DNA of 8,446 nt from CAYPXJ01 sp964414595 (GCA_964414595.1 CAYPXJ010000056.1:1-8446); one strand, 5' to 3'; shown: positions 1 to 7,371, counted from the stretch's first letter. Translations and numbers: made by a program. Notes: generated from the sequence alone by a model not told the origin.

Positions 1-929
1 TTAGTCCTTCGTTTTTCTTTGCTGCGCTCGGTGCTGTGATGGCATTTTATGGGCTTTATTATGCACTACGCGCGCGCGATCTGCGCCAATGGATTTCTTA
101 TATTATTATTCTACAAATTGCAGGCGCACTTTTATGGCATAGCGTGGACACTCAATCCGCGGGGGGTGGACTTGAACTTCATACTATCCGTTTTCTTTTT
201 TATTACGAACTTAGCCAGATGTTTGCATTGGCAGCACTTATGCTCGCTGCGGGCTATATGGAGAAATCATCTCTTCCTGAGCTTGGGGGCATTTTGCAAA
301 AGCACCGCAGCGCTGGCATATTGATTCTGGTAGCGCTTGCTTCGCTTGCCGGCTTTCCGTTTACATTGGGTTTTGTGACCAAGGCACAATTATTCTTACT
401 ACACCCCACATTTGATGCCCGATCTTTGGGCACTTATTGTATCAGTGCCGCAACTCTTATTAGCTTTCCATGGCGTATTTTTTTACCTGTAAAAGCACCG
501 CAAAATTATGCCGACTATCGTTTTCGTATTCCGGCTTATCTTTTTATTTTCTTGCTCATCGCACCTGGAATCTACTTAACTTTTGCGCATTGGCATGTAA
601 GCATTTTGGTAAAAGCGGCCATAAGTATTGTAATCATTTCTCTAAGTCTAGGCATCGGATGGAAATGGCTTAATCTCCTTTTTTCGTGGCGTAAAGATGT
701 GAGAGATGTGGATTGGCTTTATCGTGTGGCCCTGCTGCGTGTTTGGAATATTTTGCATAATGGCGTCGCGCTGCAATACGCAAATGCACAGAAATTATTT
801 CTGCTTCTCTATCATCAGGTTGAAATACGATGGAAAAACTACAGCTTTTTTACGCATGTTTTTTCCACAAGCTTTACCCTGCTATTACTCGTAAGTTTAC
901 TGGTGATGTTGTTAGTGGTAGCGCTCTAG
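1..929 (+). CDS. NuoN/MrpD-like proton-conducting membrane subunit, C-terminal part (5' end outside window)
   Basis: The reading frame is open from base 3, so this is the last 308 residues of a longer gene; the GTG at 36 is only an internal codon. The protein is very hydrophobic, with many predicted membrane helices. It carries the family hallmark LASLAGFPFTLGFVTK (about 336-383), which closely matches the broken-helix segment of NuoN and MrpD subunits, including the G-F-x-x-K lysine. This places it in the Proton_antipo_M family of complex I and Mrp Na+/H+ antiporters in the inner membrane. An aspartate-rich D-V-D-W-L-Y-R stretch (about 706-726) before the last helices recalls Mrp-type D subunits, but I cannot decide between a complex-I-like and an Mrp-like role because the upstream operon is missing. 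The stretch corresponding to the usual H/K-rich channel helices looks degenerate. The TAG stop shares four bases with the stop of the convergent phosphatase gene. Confidence 0.8.
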   Translation, partial: SPSFFFAALGAVMAFYGLYYALRARDLRQWISYIIILQIAGALLWHSVDTQSAGGGLELHTIRFLFYYELSQMFALAALMLAAGYMEKSSLPELGGILQKHRSAGILILVALASLAGFPFTLGFVTKAQLFLLHPTFDARSLGTYCISAATLISFPWRIFLPVKAPQNYADYRFRIPAYLFIFLLIAPGIYLTFAHWHVSILVKAAISIVIISLSLGIGWKWLNLLFSWRKDVRDVDWLYRVALLRVWNILHNGVALQYANAQKLFLLLYHQVEIRWKNYSFFTHVFSTSFTLLLLVSLLVMLLVVAL

Positions 930-1711
930 ATAGCGGCAAGAATTTTAAGAATTTTTTGATGTAGTTTTTTATCGCCACACGCAAGAACGCGGCCATCTGA
1001 AGAACTAAGCGTTAACGGATTACCCTGCCAATCGGTAACAACCCCACCCGCATTTTCAATAATAGGCACGAAGGCACAATAATCATGAGGCTTTAAGCTT
1101 GCTTCAATAACGACATCCACTGTGCCGCTCGCCAGTAACCCATAATTATAACAATCGCCGCCATATATCGTGTCGTGCACTTGCTTGCGTACATCGTTGT
1201 ACACTTTGGTCTCTTCGCGCGAAAAAAGATGCGGCGACGTGGTGCACATCACGGCATCCTGCAAATAAGGGCAGGCGCGCACCTGTGCATCGCGATTATT
1301 AAAATAGGTTTGATGACCATTTACACCTACCCAACGTTCACCCAGTATGGGCTGATCAATTATGCCTAACACGGGCTTGCCTTTATGGGTCAAAGCAATC
1401 AATGTGCCAAAAATCGGGCGGCCGATGATAAAGGATTTCGTTCCGTCGATAGGGTCGATAATCCATACATATTCCGCATCCACATTTTGATCGCCAAATT
1501 CCTCTCCCATCACACCGTGATCAGGGAAAGTATTGCGAATCATGGCACGCATCGCACGTTCGGACTCTTTATCAGCCTGGGTTACTGGCGTGGCATCCGG
1601 CTTTAGCTCCAACTCATAGCGCTGTCGAAAGTAGCGGCGCACCACTTCCCCAGAGGCGTTGGCAAGCTGTTCTGCGAAGGGAATAAAATATTCAGTCGAA
1701 AGTCGCGGCAT
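926..1711 (-). CDS. hisN: Inositol monophosphatase family enzyme, probable histidinol-phosphatase HisN
   Basis: This is a Mg2+-dependent phosphatase of the inositol monophosphatase superfamily. The closest match by motif is the HisN type, which removes phosphate from L-histidinol phosphate, the penultimate part of histidine synthesis in the cytosol. With the start at 1711 the protein has 261 residues, the usual family size. Visible metal-binding motifs are GEEFG (69-73), DPIDGTKSF (86-94), and Asp210 followed by the P-I-I-E-x-A-G-G signature (216-223). The phrase DGTKSF followed by GTLIAL is typical of HisN rather than of SuhB. An ATG 39 bases upstream (1750) is also in frame, but the extra 13 residues look unlike the family and would leave only 8 bases to the divergent dadA start. 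I see no strong ribosome binding site at either start. The exact substrate (histidinol phosphate, inositol phosphate or 3'-phosphoadenosine phosphate) is inferred from motif style only. Confidence 0.82.
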   Translation of the reverse strand: MPRLSTEYFIPFAEQLANASGEVVRRYFRQRYELELKPDATPVTQADKESERAMRAMIRNTFPDHGVMGEEFGDQNVDAEYVWIIDPIDGTKSFIIGRPIFGTLIALTHKGKPVLGIIDQPILGERWVGVNGHQTYFNNRDAQVRACPYLQDAVMCTTSPHLFSREETKVYNDVRKQVHDTIYGGDCYNYGLLASGTVDVVIEASLKPHDYCAFVPIIENAGGVVTDWQGNPLTLSSSDGRVLACGDKKLHQKILKILAAI

Positions 1712-1758
1712 GGAATTGCAAAATGAAATGAACCTGATAGATTCTACCATATCATTTT

Positions 1759-3015
1759 ATGCATGTCTGTATTTTAGGCGGCGGTGTTATTGGGGTTACG
1801 ACCGCGTATTTGCTCGCGGAGCGGGGCCACCGCATCACCTTAATTGAGCGCAAACCCGCAGCGGGGATGGATACGAGTTATGCCAATGGCGGCCAACTCT
1901 CTTATTCGCATGCAGAGCCTTGGTCAAATCCTGCGCTTTTTTCTAAATTAAGCCACTGGATATTCCAAAAAAATGCGCCGCTGGTTTTGCGGCCGAATCT
2001 TGATTTCCGTATGTGGAAATGGAGCCTGCAATTCCTGGCACAAGCCACCCAAAAGCGCGCGGATGAAAATACCAAAAACATGCTGCGCCTTATGCTTTAC
2101 TCCCGATCGATGACACAGGAACTCGTGGCGCGCACCAAGGTAAATTTTGCGTATCGCCAAACAGGTATTCTGCACATTTTCCGAAATCAGGCGATGCTGG
2201 AAGGTAATCTACGGCAAGCAGATTTTCAGGCAAAACTTGGCTGCCCTTATGAAAAATTTTCTACAGAGGACTGTGTCGCACGTGAGCCGGCGCTTAGCCA
2301 ATCAGCAAGTCAGCTTGTTGGGGGCCTGTTCTATCCACTCGATGAAAGCGGTGATATTCATATTTTTACCCAAGGGCTTGCGCATTTACTTTCGGAACGT
2401 TTCAAGTCGGTGGTTATTCAATACAATACCGAAATTGAAAAGCTCAATATCGCAGGCCGAAATGTTATTTCTGCGATTACCTCGCATGGTGAATTCAAGG
2501 CGGATGCGTTTGTAATGGCACAAGGCTCTTATAGCGCTAAAACCTTGCGGCAGGTGGGTGTGCAGGTTCCCATTTACCCTATGAAAGGTTACAGCATTTC
2601 TGTCCCTGTGGGCGATACAAGCAGCGCTCCCATGATGAGCCTCACCGACCAATCGCTGAAAGTAGTATATAGCCGTTTGGGTGGTGTTTTGCGTATGGCA
2701 GGAACGGCGGAGTTTGCTGGTTATAATCACTCTATTAAAGAATCGCGCATCGCACACATGAAAAAATCCGTGCAGGAATTATTTCCTCACTGCCCGGGCG
2801 TCGAACAGGCTGTACCGTGGGCTTGTCTTCGTCCGCAGACACCTGATGGGTCACCGATTCTTGGTCGCTCGCCTCTGGAAAATCTTTACCTCAATACAGG
2901 CCATGGCACACTGGGTTGGACCAATGCTGCAGCCAGTGCGCACATCGTTGCCGATATGGTAGAAGGTAAAAAGCCGGCGATTGATTTGACGGGGCTAGAT
3001 ATTTCGCGGTTCTAA
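1759..3015 (+). CDS. dadA: D-amino acid dehydrogenase (DadA-type FAD oxidoreductase)
   Basis: This is a flavoprotein of the DAO family that oxidatively deaminates D-amino acids (classically D-alanine) to the 2-oxo acid, passing electrons to the membrane quinone pool. The 418 residues are close to the 432 of E. coli DadA. The N-terminus forms the FAD-binding Rossmann fold: I-L-G-G-G-V-I-G (5-12), ending in Glu30. Further DadA-like blocks are SYANGGQLSYSHAEPW (40-55), PMKGYSISVP (274-283), the L-R-P-x-T-P-D-G block (358-364) and TGHGTLGW (380-387) near the C-terminus. No signal peptide is present, as expected for a peripheral cytoplasmic-side enzyme. The gene is divergent from hisN and convergent with the SDR gene, so it is probably transcribed alone. 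No alanine racemase gene (dadX) lies beside it. The ATG at 1759 lacks a clear Shine-Dalgarno sequence, but the Rossmann motif starts immediately after it, which supports this start. Confidence 0.85.
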   Translation: MHVCILGGGVIGVTTAYLLAERGHRITLIERKPAAGMDTSYANGGQLSYSHAEPWSNPALFSKLSHWIFQKNAPLVLRPNLDFRMWKWSLQFLAQATQKRADENTKNMLRLMLYSRSMTQELVARTKVNFAYRQTGILHIFRNQAMLEGNLRQADFQAKLGCPYEKFSTEDCVAREPALSQSASQLVGGLFYPLDESGDIHIFTQGLAHLLSERFKSVVIQYNTEIEKLNIAGRNVISAITSHGEFKADAFVMAQGSYSAKTLRQVGVQVPIYPMKGYSISVPVGDTSSAPMMSLTDQSLKVVYSRLGGVLRMAGTAEFAGYNHSIKESRIAHMKKSVQELFPHCPGVEQAVPWACLRPQTPDGSPILGRSPLENLYLNTGHGTLGWTNAAASAHIVADMVEGKKPAIDLTGLDISRF

Positions 3016-3020
3016 GCCGC
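3006..3020. terminator. Small hairpin over the shared stop codons of dadA and the SDR gene, possible terminator
   Basis: GCGGTT and AGCCGC form a 6-bp stem (one G-U wobble in the plus-strand RNA) around a CTA loop. The hairpin contains the stop codons of both convergent genes. On the plus strand it is followed by an interrupted T-rich tract (TTTACGATTTTCGATT). It could help end dadA transcription; on the minus strand the stem has a C-A mismatch and lacks a T tract. The short stem makes this a weak call. Confidence 0.3.
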
Positions 3021-3710
3021 TTTACGATTTTCGATTAAAATGTTCAAGAATTTTTCGGCAGCTTGATCAGGTGTCGCGAGTTTATTCTGATCCTCACCAG
3101 GAAACGCTTGTTTGCGCATAGCGGTTGCTACCACACCCGGATCCACCAGCTTGACTTGTATGCCTTGTGTTTGGACTTCGGCGGCATAGGTTTCCGCCAT
3201 TTTTTCTAGTGCGATTTTAGAAACGGCATAGGGCCCGTAAAAAGGAAATGTCGCCTGCGTAACGCCTGAAGTGGTGAAAATCACCGTTCCTTTTGCTGCT
3301 TTAAGTAGTGGATGCAGCGCGGTCAGCAAACGCCAGTTTGCGGTGAGATTCACTGCCAACACCTCCTGCCACATTTTGGGTGTGAAATCCGTAAGCGGAC
3401 GCAAGTCGCCCAAAATTGCTGCATTCCCAACTAATATATCCAGCTTGCCGAATCGTACGGCCAGATGTTTCGGCAGTTCGTCGATTTTATCGAATTCTTT
3501 TAGATCAAGCGGTACAAGCGTGACATTACCGCCGAAAGCTTTGATTGCGTCATCCACTTCTTCCAGCGCAGAAATTTTGCGCGCCACCAACACTACATGC
3601 GCGCCATGCGCCGCATAAAGTTTTGCAACCGCCGCGCCAATGCCGCGCGATGCACCGGTGACGAGTGCGACTTTGCCCTCGAGTAATTTAGTGGTGACTT
3701 GCTTGACCAT
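3012..3710 (-). CDS. Short-chain dehydrogenase/reductase (SDR) family protein downstream of purF
   Basis: This is a classical-type NAD(P)-dependent SDR of 232 residues, probably cytosolic. The cofactor-binding motif TGASRGIG is at 18-25, an N-A-A variant of the structural NAG motif at 96-98, and the catalytic tetrad is Asn121, Ser148, Tyr161 and Lys165 (Y-A-V-S-K). All catalytic residues are present, so the enzyme should be active, but the substrate cannot be read from the sequence. The arginines after the second strand (Arg44-Lys45) suggest NADPH preference, an inference only. Its start lies 23 bases inside the end of purF, with a purine-rich AAAGAAG about 10 bases upstream, so translation is probably coupled to purF. 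An SDR in this place is a recurrent neighbour of purF in Alphaproteobacteria, yet no purine-related reaction is established for it. The TAG stop overlaps the dadA stop. Confidence 0.85.
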   Translation of the reverse strand: MVKQVTTKLLEGKVALVTGASRGIGAAVAKLYAAHGAHVVLVARKISALEEVDDAIKAFGGNVTLVPLDLKEFDKIDELPKHLAVRFGKLDILVGNAAILGDLRPLTDFTPKMWQEVLAVNLTANWRLLTALHPLLKAAKGTVIFTTSGVTQATFPFYGPYAVSKIALEKMAETYAAEVQTQGIQVKLVDPGVVATAMRKQAFPGEDQNKLATPDQAAEKFLNILIENRKAA

Positions 3711-5169
3711 TTTTTAACTTCTTTGCCGGGCGAACTAAGGGCTCAATACCTTTGCCGCCATCCGTTAGCGCAATAGGGTAATCTCCGGTAAAACACGCGT
3801 CACAATATTGCGGAGATTTATTATCGCGTTTCGTTTCACCCACTGCGCGGTACATGCCATCTACACTTAAAAACTTCAAAGAATCCGCGCCAATAAACTT
3901 CGCCATCTCTTCTATTTTCATATGCGAAGCAAGCAGCTGGTCGCGGTCAGGCGTATCTACACCGTAGAAACAACTATGCGTAGTCGGCGGCGAAGAAATG
4001 CGCATATGCACTTCTTTTGCACCCGCTTCTCGCACCATATTCACAATCTTTTTTGAGGTTGTGCCGCGCACGATGGAATCATCTATCAATATAACTCGCT
4101 TACCGGCAATCACACCGCGATTCGCATTATGTTTCAGTTTCACACCCAAATGGCGAACCTGATCGCTTGGCTCAATAAATGTACGGCCCATGTAATGATT
4201 ACGGATAATTCCCAGCTCGAGCGGCATACCTGATTCCTGCTGATAGCCAATCGCCGCTGGTACGCCCGAATCCGGCACCGGGACTACGACATCAGCATCT
4301 ACATGATTCTCGCGCGCCAATTCACGGCCCATATTCTGACGTAGCGTATAGACATGCTGATTTTCAATGAAACTATCCGGCCGCGAAAAATATACATATT
4401 CAAAAATGCAGAAGCGTTGCTTCTGTTTGGTGAATGGGAAAATACTCTGCGCAGGGCCATGTCGCGGCAAGGTAATAATTTCACCCGGTTTAATATCGCG
4501 CACATACGTCGCACCAATAATATCCAGCGCGCAAGTTTCTGACGCCAGAATATGCGCATCGCCAAGTTTGCCCAACACAAGCGGCCTCACGCCATACGGA
4601 TCGCGCACGCCAATCATTGCATCAGCGGTGAGGACAATCATCGAATACGCGCCTTCGATTTGCTTCAGCGATTCCACCAGCGCATCCATGAGTGACGCCC
4701 CACGGCTGGTTGCAATCATGTGAATAATCACTTCCGTATCCATCGAGGTGCGGAAAATCGAACCACGGCCAACAAGCTGCTCGCGCAGCATTTTGGCATT
4801 CGTCAGATTGCCATTATGCGCAAGCCCAAGCCCCCCAAAATGAAGCTCGGCAAAGAGCGGCTGAATATTGGCATAACTATCTTTGCCGCTCGTGGAATAG
4901 CGATTGTGACCGATAGCGGCGAAACCTGAGAGACGCTCCATCACCTCTTCAGAGCCGAAATTCTCACCTACTTTTCCAAGCGCCAGATGCTGATGAAACC
5001 GCGCACCATCTGTTGTGACGATACCGGTTGCTTCCTGCCCGCGATGTTGAAGCGCATGCAAACCCAGCGCACAATGTTTCGCCGCATCTTCCATGGGACC
5101 GATAATGCCGAAAACGGCACATTCTTCCTGCAGATGGTCATCATCATAGGGGTGCAGAGAACGCTCCAT
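3688..5169 (-). CDS. purF: Amidophosphoribosyltransferase PurF, [4Fe-4S]-containing propeptide type
   Basis: PurF catalyses the first committed step of de novo purine synthesis: PRPP plus glutamine gives 5-phosphoribosylamine. The 493-residue protein has an N-terminal Ntn glutaminase domain and a C-terminal phosphoribosyltransferase domain. Cys17 in E-E-C-A-V-F-G-I is the expected nucleophile, exposed after removal of a 16-residue propeptide. GHNRYSTSG (87-95) and AHNGNL (117-122) are glutaminase motifs. The PRPP loop is VILIDDSIVRGTTS (359-372). Four cysteines (254, 400, 456, 459) sit at the positions of the four [4Fe-4S] ligands of the Bacillus subtilis enzyme, so this is the oxygen-sensitive iron-sulfur type rather than the E. 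coli type. The ATG overlaps the TAA of cvpA by one base (TAATG) and follows GAGGTGA, a good ribosome binding site within the cvpA end. Purine nucleotides are known feedback inhibitors of the family. I saw no purine riboswitch or PurR site nearby. Confidence 0.97.
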   Translation of the reverse strand: MERSLHPYDDDHLQEECAVFGIIGPMEDAAKHCALGLHALQHRGQEATGIVTTDGARFHQHLALGKVGENFGSEEVMERLSGFAAIGHNRYSTSGKDSYANIQPLFAELHFGGLGLAHNGNLTNAKMLREQLVGRGSIFRTSMDTEVIIHMIATSRGASLMDALVESLKQIEGAYSMIVLTADAMIGVRDPYGVRPLVLGKLGDAHILASETCALDIIGATYVRDIKPGEIITLPRHGPAQSIFPFTKQKQRFCIFEYVYFSRPDSFIENQHVYTLRQNMGRELARENHVDADVVVPVPDSGVPAAIGYQQESGMPLELGIIRNHYMGRTFIEPSDQVRHLGVKLKHNANRGVIAGKRVILIDDSIVRGTTSKKIVNMVREAGAKEVHMRISSPPTTHSCFYGVDTPDRDQLLASHMKIEEMAKFIGADSLKFLSVDGMYRAVGETKRDNKSPQYCDACFTGDYPIALTDGGKGIEPLVRPAKKLKNGQASHH

Positions 5170-5837
5170 TATTCTTCACCTCGATAGCCGCTGCCAGGTA
5201 GGTCAACTTGCGGCAAATCCTGCATTTTTTCCATCGTTTCTTGTGCTTTTTCTTTCACTTCTTCTGGAATTTCGGGAATATTTTCACCCAGACTGTTAGG
5301 ATCAGGCGTAATATCTTCTACATCTTTCTCTTTCAATTTCTGTAAGCCAGATTTTACATCTTCGCTTTGCAATATTGGTGCAATCCAGCCATCCAGCAAT
5401 TCCGCGCTGGCTTGCGAAAGCCCATATGTCTGCGAGGCTTTAAGCCAGGCCGGGTCTTCCCCGTGTACCACACGTATGGAGAGATGAATAAACGCAACGA
5501 TGAGCAAACCGCGCAGCAAGCCGAACACCAACCCGAGCGAGCGATCCACCGGCCCGAAGCGCGAGCCTTTCACCACTTCCAGTATCAGCGCATTCAACCC
5601 CGCAATCAGCAGGAAGGAGGCGATATACGTCATCACGACAGAAATAATAATTACCGCAATACGGTTTTTGAGCGCCTCGTCGAGCACATCGGCAACATAC
5701 GAATAAAGTAGGAACGTGAGCACCGCCGCGCCAAGCCATGCCACCATCGAAAATACTTCGCGCAGCAGGCCGCGAAACAGTGCCAGCAGCGTGGACATCA
5801 CAATAATAATCAGCGCAAAAATATCGTATTCGTTCAT
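5169..5837 (-). CDS. cvpA: CvpA family inner-membrane protein
   Basis: The protein has 222 residues. About four membrane helices are visible (roughly 5-22, 28-47, 60-84 and 103-124), with the family signatures F-R-G-L-L-R-E (21-27) after the first helix and G-P-V-D-R-S-L-G-L-V-F-G-L-L-R-G (95-110) before the last one. CvpA proteins are known from colicin V production and, more broadly, from envelope stress tolerance; the molecular activity is not established. The family core ends near residue 165. The remaining tail is hydrophilic, rich in Glu, Asp, Lys and Pro, and probably cytoplasmic. The gene lies directly upstream of purF with a one-base stop/start overlap, matching the widespread cvpA-purF arrangement. 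The upstream GAGGTCAGGG is a plausible ribosome binding site. The leader sits next to the large palindrome at 5858-6003, which could affect read-through from radA. Confidence 0.9.
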   Translation of the reverse strand: MNEYDIFALIIIVMSTLLALFRGLLREVFSMVAWLGAAVLTFLLYSYVADVLDEALKNRIAVIIISVVMTYIASFLLIAGLNALILEVVKGSRFGPVDRSLGLVFGLLRGLLIVAFIHLSIRVVHGEDPAWLKASQTYGLSQASAELLDGWIAPILQSEDVKSGLQKLKEKDVEDITPDPNSLGENIPEIPEEVKEKAQETMEKMQDLPQVDLPGSGYRGEE

Positions 5838-5857
5838 AACCCTGACCTCAGCCTACG

Positions 5858-6003
5858 AGAATATGTTGCTATATTCGCTGACATGCTGCCGAAAACAGCA
5901 TTTTCGAGAACCGGAGCAGAGCGTACAAAAAAGTACGTGTCACACCGGAAGCACAGAAAATGTTGTTTGCAGGCCATGTCAGTAGAATATAGCAGCATAT
6001 TCT
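5858..6003. repeat. 146-bp imperfect palindrome between radA and cvpA, candidate miniature inverted-repeat element
   Basis: The left arm (5858-5926) and the reverse complement of the right arm (5933-6003) can be aligned almost end to end. The outer 19 bases differ at one position (AGAATATGTTGCTATATTC versus AGAATATGCTGCTATATTC). CTGACATG and AAACA[G/A]CATTTTC are also shared, so about 42 of the outer 50 alignment columns agree. The centre is a perfect CGTAC/GTACG stem around an A6 loop (5927-5932). The middle of each arm pairs poorly but contains a near-direct repeat, ACCGGAGCAGAG (5910-5921) and ACCGGAAGCACAG (5944-5956). It fills nearly all of the radA-cvpA gap, and its right end touches the radA stop codon. 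No transposase and no clear target-site duplication are visible. It could be a MITE, a dispersed palindromic repeat or a large RNA hairpin acting in the transcript; I cannot test copy number from this window. Confidence 0.75.
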
Positions 6004-7345
6004 AAAGCAGCTGCCTTATAGCGCGTATCTCTTGCAAAATAAAGCCTTTCGATGCATTGCCCGATTTCCCCGCGCGCGGTACAAAAGCGCCTTGGAAACC
6101 TAGTTTTTCTGCCTCGCGAATGCGGGTTTCGGCATGCGAGACTTGGCGCACTTCCCCCGAAAGGCCAATTTCGCCAAAATATACCTTATCGGCGGGTAGC
6201 GCTTCGCTGCGAAGCGCGGAAATCAGCGCCGCCGCCACGGCCAAATCCGCCGCCGGTTCGGTAATACGCAAGCCACCTGCTACGTTCAAAAACACTTCTT
6301 TATCATAGAATTGCAGGCCGGCACGGGTCTGCAACACGGCTATCAGCATCGCCAGACGATTCGCATCCCACCCTACAACCGCGCGGCGTGGCATCGCCAT
6401 CGGCGAGGGCGAAACCAACGCCTGAATTTCGACCAAAATCGGGCGCGTGCCTTCCATTCCCGCAAACACGGCCGAGCCACTCGCGCGCTCATCGCGCTCT
6501 GAAAGGAATAGTGCGGAAGGATTCGGCACTTCCTTAAGACCCTCGCTGGTCATTTCAAATACGCCGAGTTCGTTCGCCGCGCCGAAACGGTTTTTCACTG
6601 CGCGCAAAATACGGAATTGATGGCCGCGCTCGCCTTCGAAATAAAGCACCGTATCTACCATATGCTCGAGGATTTTCGGGCCCGCAATCTGCCCTTCCTT
6701 CGTCACATGGCCGACAAGGAAAAGCACCGCACCGGCCTGTTTCGCATGCGTAATCAATTCATGCGCGGAGGTGCGCACCTGCGTCACGGTTCCCGGCACC
6801 GACTCCACATTATCGACAAACATCGTTTGAATCGAATCGATGATAATCGCCTTCGCGGAAGATTTCGAAAGTGTGGAAAGAATATCGCGCACGGACGTTG
6901 CGGTTGCGAGTTGCAGCGGTGCGCCGGAAAGTCCCAGCCGCTGGGCACGAAGCCGCACCTGATCTATCGATTCCTCGCCAGTGATATAGGCCGTTTCATG
7001 GCCTTCGGAAGCAAGGCTTGCTGCGATTTGCAGCAGCAACGTGGATTTACCGATGCCGGGGTCACCGCCAATTAAAATCGCCGAACCGGGGACAAGTCCA
7101 CCACCCGTCACGCGGTCCATTTCGGCATTGCCGCTCGGCCAGCGTGTGAGATTTTTTTCTGGAGAAGTGAGGCTTTCAAAGGAAATAATTTGCCCTTTGT
7201 CTCCTTTAGAAATTTTTGTGAAACCGGCGGATTTCGCTTCTTCGCTGATGCTGTTCCATTCTCCGCAGCTCACGCATTGACCGGACCATTTGTTGGAAAC
7301 CGCGCCGCAGGATTGGCAGATATAGGAAGCTTGGGGTTTTGCCAT
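6002..7345 (-). CDS. radA: DNA repair protein RadA/Sms
   Basis: RadA is a RecA-related, DnaB-like ATPase that promotes branch migration of recombination intermediates in DNA repair. All expected parts are present in 447 residues (E. coli RadA has 460). The N-terminal zinc finger has Cys10, Cys13, Cys24 and Cys27. The RecA-like ATPase core has Walker A GGDPGIGKST (93-102) and Walker B AIIID (166-170). The RadA-specific K-N-R-F-G motif is at 251-255. The C-terminal Lon-protease-like domain includes GEIGLSGEVR (391-400); in this family it acts in DNA binding rather than proteolysis. The start is supported by a purine-rich AAAGAGGG just upstream and by the zinc finger beginning at once. It follows the outer-membrane protein gene by 26 bases and may be co-transcribed with it. 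Its stop lies at the edge of the 146-bp palindrome, and the C-terminus ends slightly early for the family. Confidence 0.97.
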   Translation of the reverse strand: MAKPQASYICQSCGAVSNKWSGQCVSCGEWNSISEEAKSAGFTKISKGDKGQIISFESLTSPEKNLTRWPSGNAEMDRVTGGGLVPGSAILIGGDPGIGKSTLLLQIAASLASEGHETAYITGEESIDQVRLRAQRLGLSGAPLQLATATSVRDILSTLSKSSAKAIIIDSIQTMFVDNVESVPGTVTQVRTSAHELITHAKQAGAVLFLVGHVTKEGQIAGPKILEHMVDTVLYFEGERGHQFRILRAVKNRFGAANELGVFEMTSEGLKEVPNPSALFLSERDERASGSAVFAGMEGTRPILVEIQALVSPSPMAMPRRAVVGWDANRLAMLIAVLQTRAGLQFYDKEVFLNVAGGLRITEPAADLAVAAALISALRSEALPADKVYFGEIGLSGEVRQVSHAETRIREAEKLGFQGAFVPRAGKSGNASKGFILQEIRAIRQLL

Positions 7346-7371
7346 GCCCTCTTTCTAAAGGGTAACTAGGC

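Noticed and set aside
918..960. Possible terminator at the first convergent junction: CGCT/AGCG around the CTAG stops, followed by AAGAATTTTAAGAATTTTTT
   Set aside because: The stem has only four base pairs, and the T-rich part is a direct repeat encoding the K-I-L-K-I-L tail of the phosphatase.
1716..1743. Possible dadA promoter, TTGCAA and TAGATT spaced by 16 bases
   Set aside because: Only four of six bases match in each box. It would start transcription about 9 bases before the ATG, so the match is too weak to annotate.
2147..2515. 122-residue plus-strand frame, with an opposing 123-residue minus-strand frame at 2386-2757
   Set aside because: Both lie inside dadA, whose motifs run continuously through the region. 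No recognisable domain is present in either.
5716..5985. 89-residue plus-strand open frame running from cvpA antisense into the palindrome
   Set aside because: Half of it is antisense to cvpA and half reads through the inverted repeat. There is no ribosome binding site and the composition is low-complexity, so it is not supported as a gene.
6617..7075. 152-residue plus-strand open frame
   Set aside because: It is fully antisense to the strongly supported radA gene, and its Arg/His-rich composition is typical of a shadow frame.
7345..7362. CCCTCTTTCTAAAGGG near-palindrome covering the radA ribosome binding site
   Set aside because: The stem has a bulge and a tiny loop. Sequestration of the site is conceivable, but one short match near a purine-rich RBS is expected by chance.
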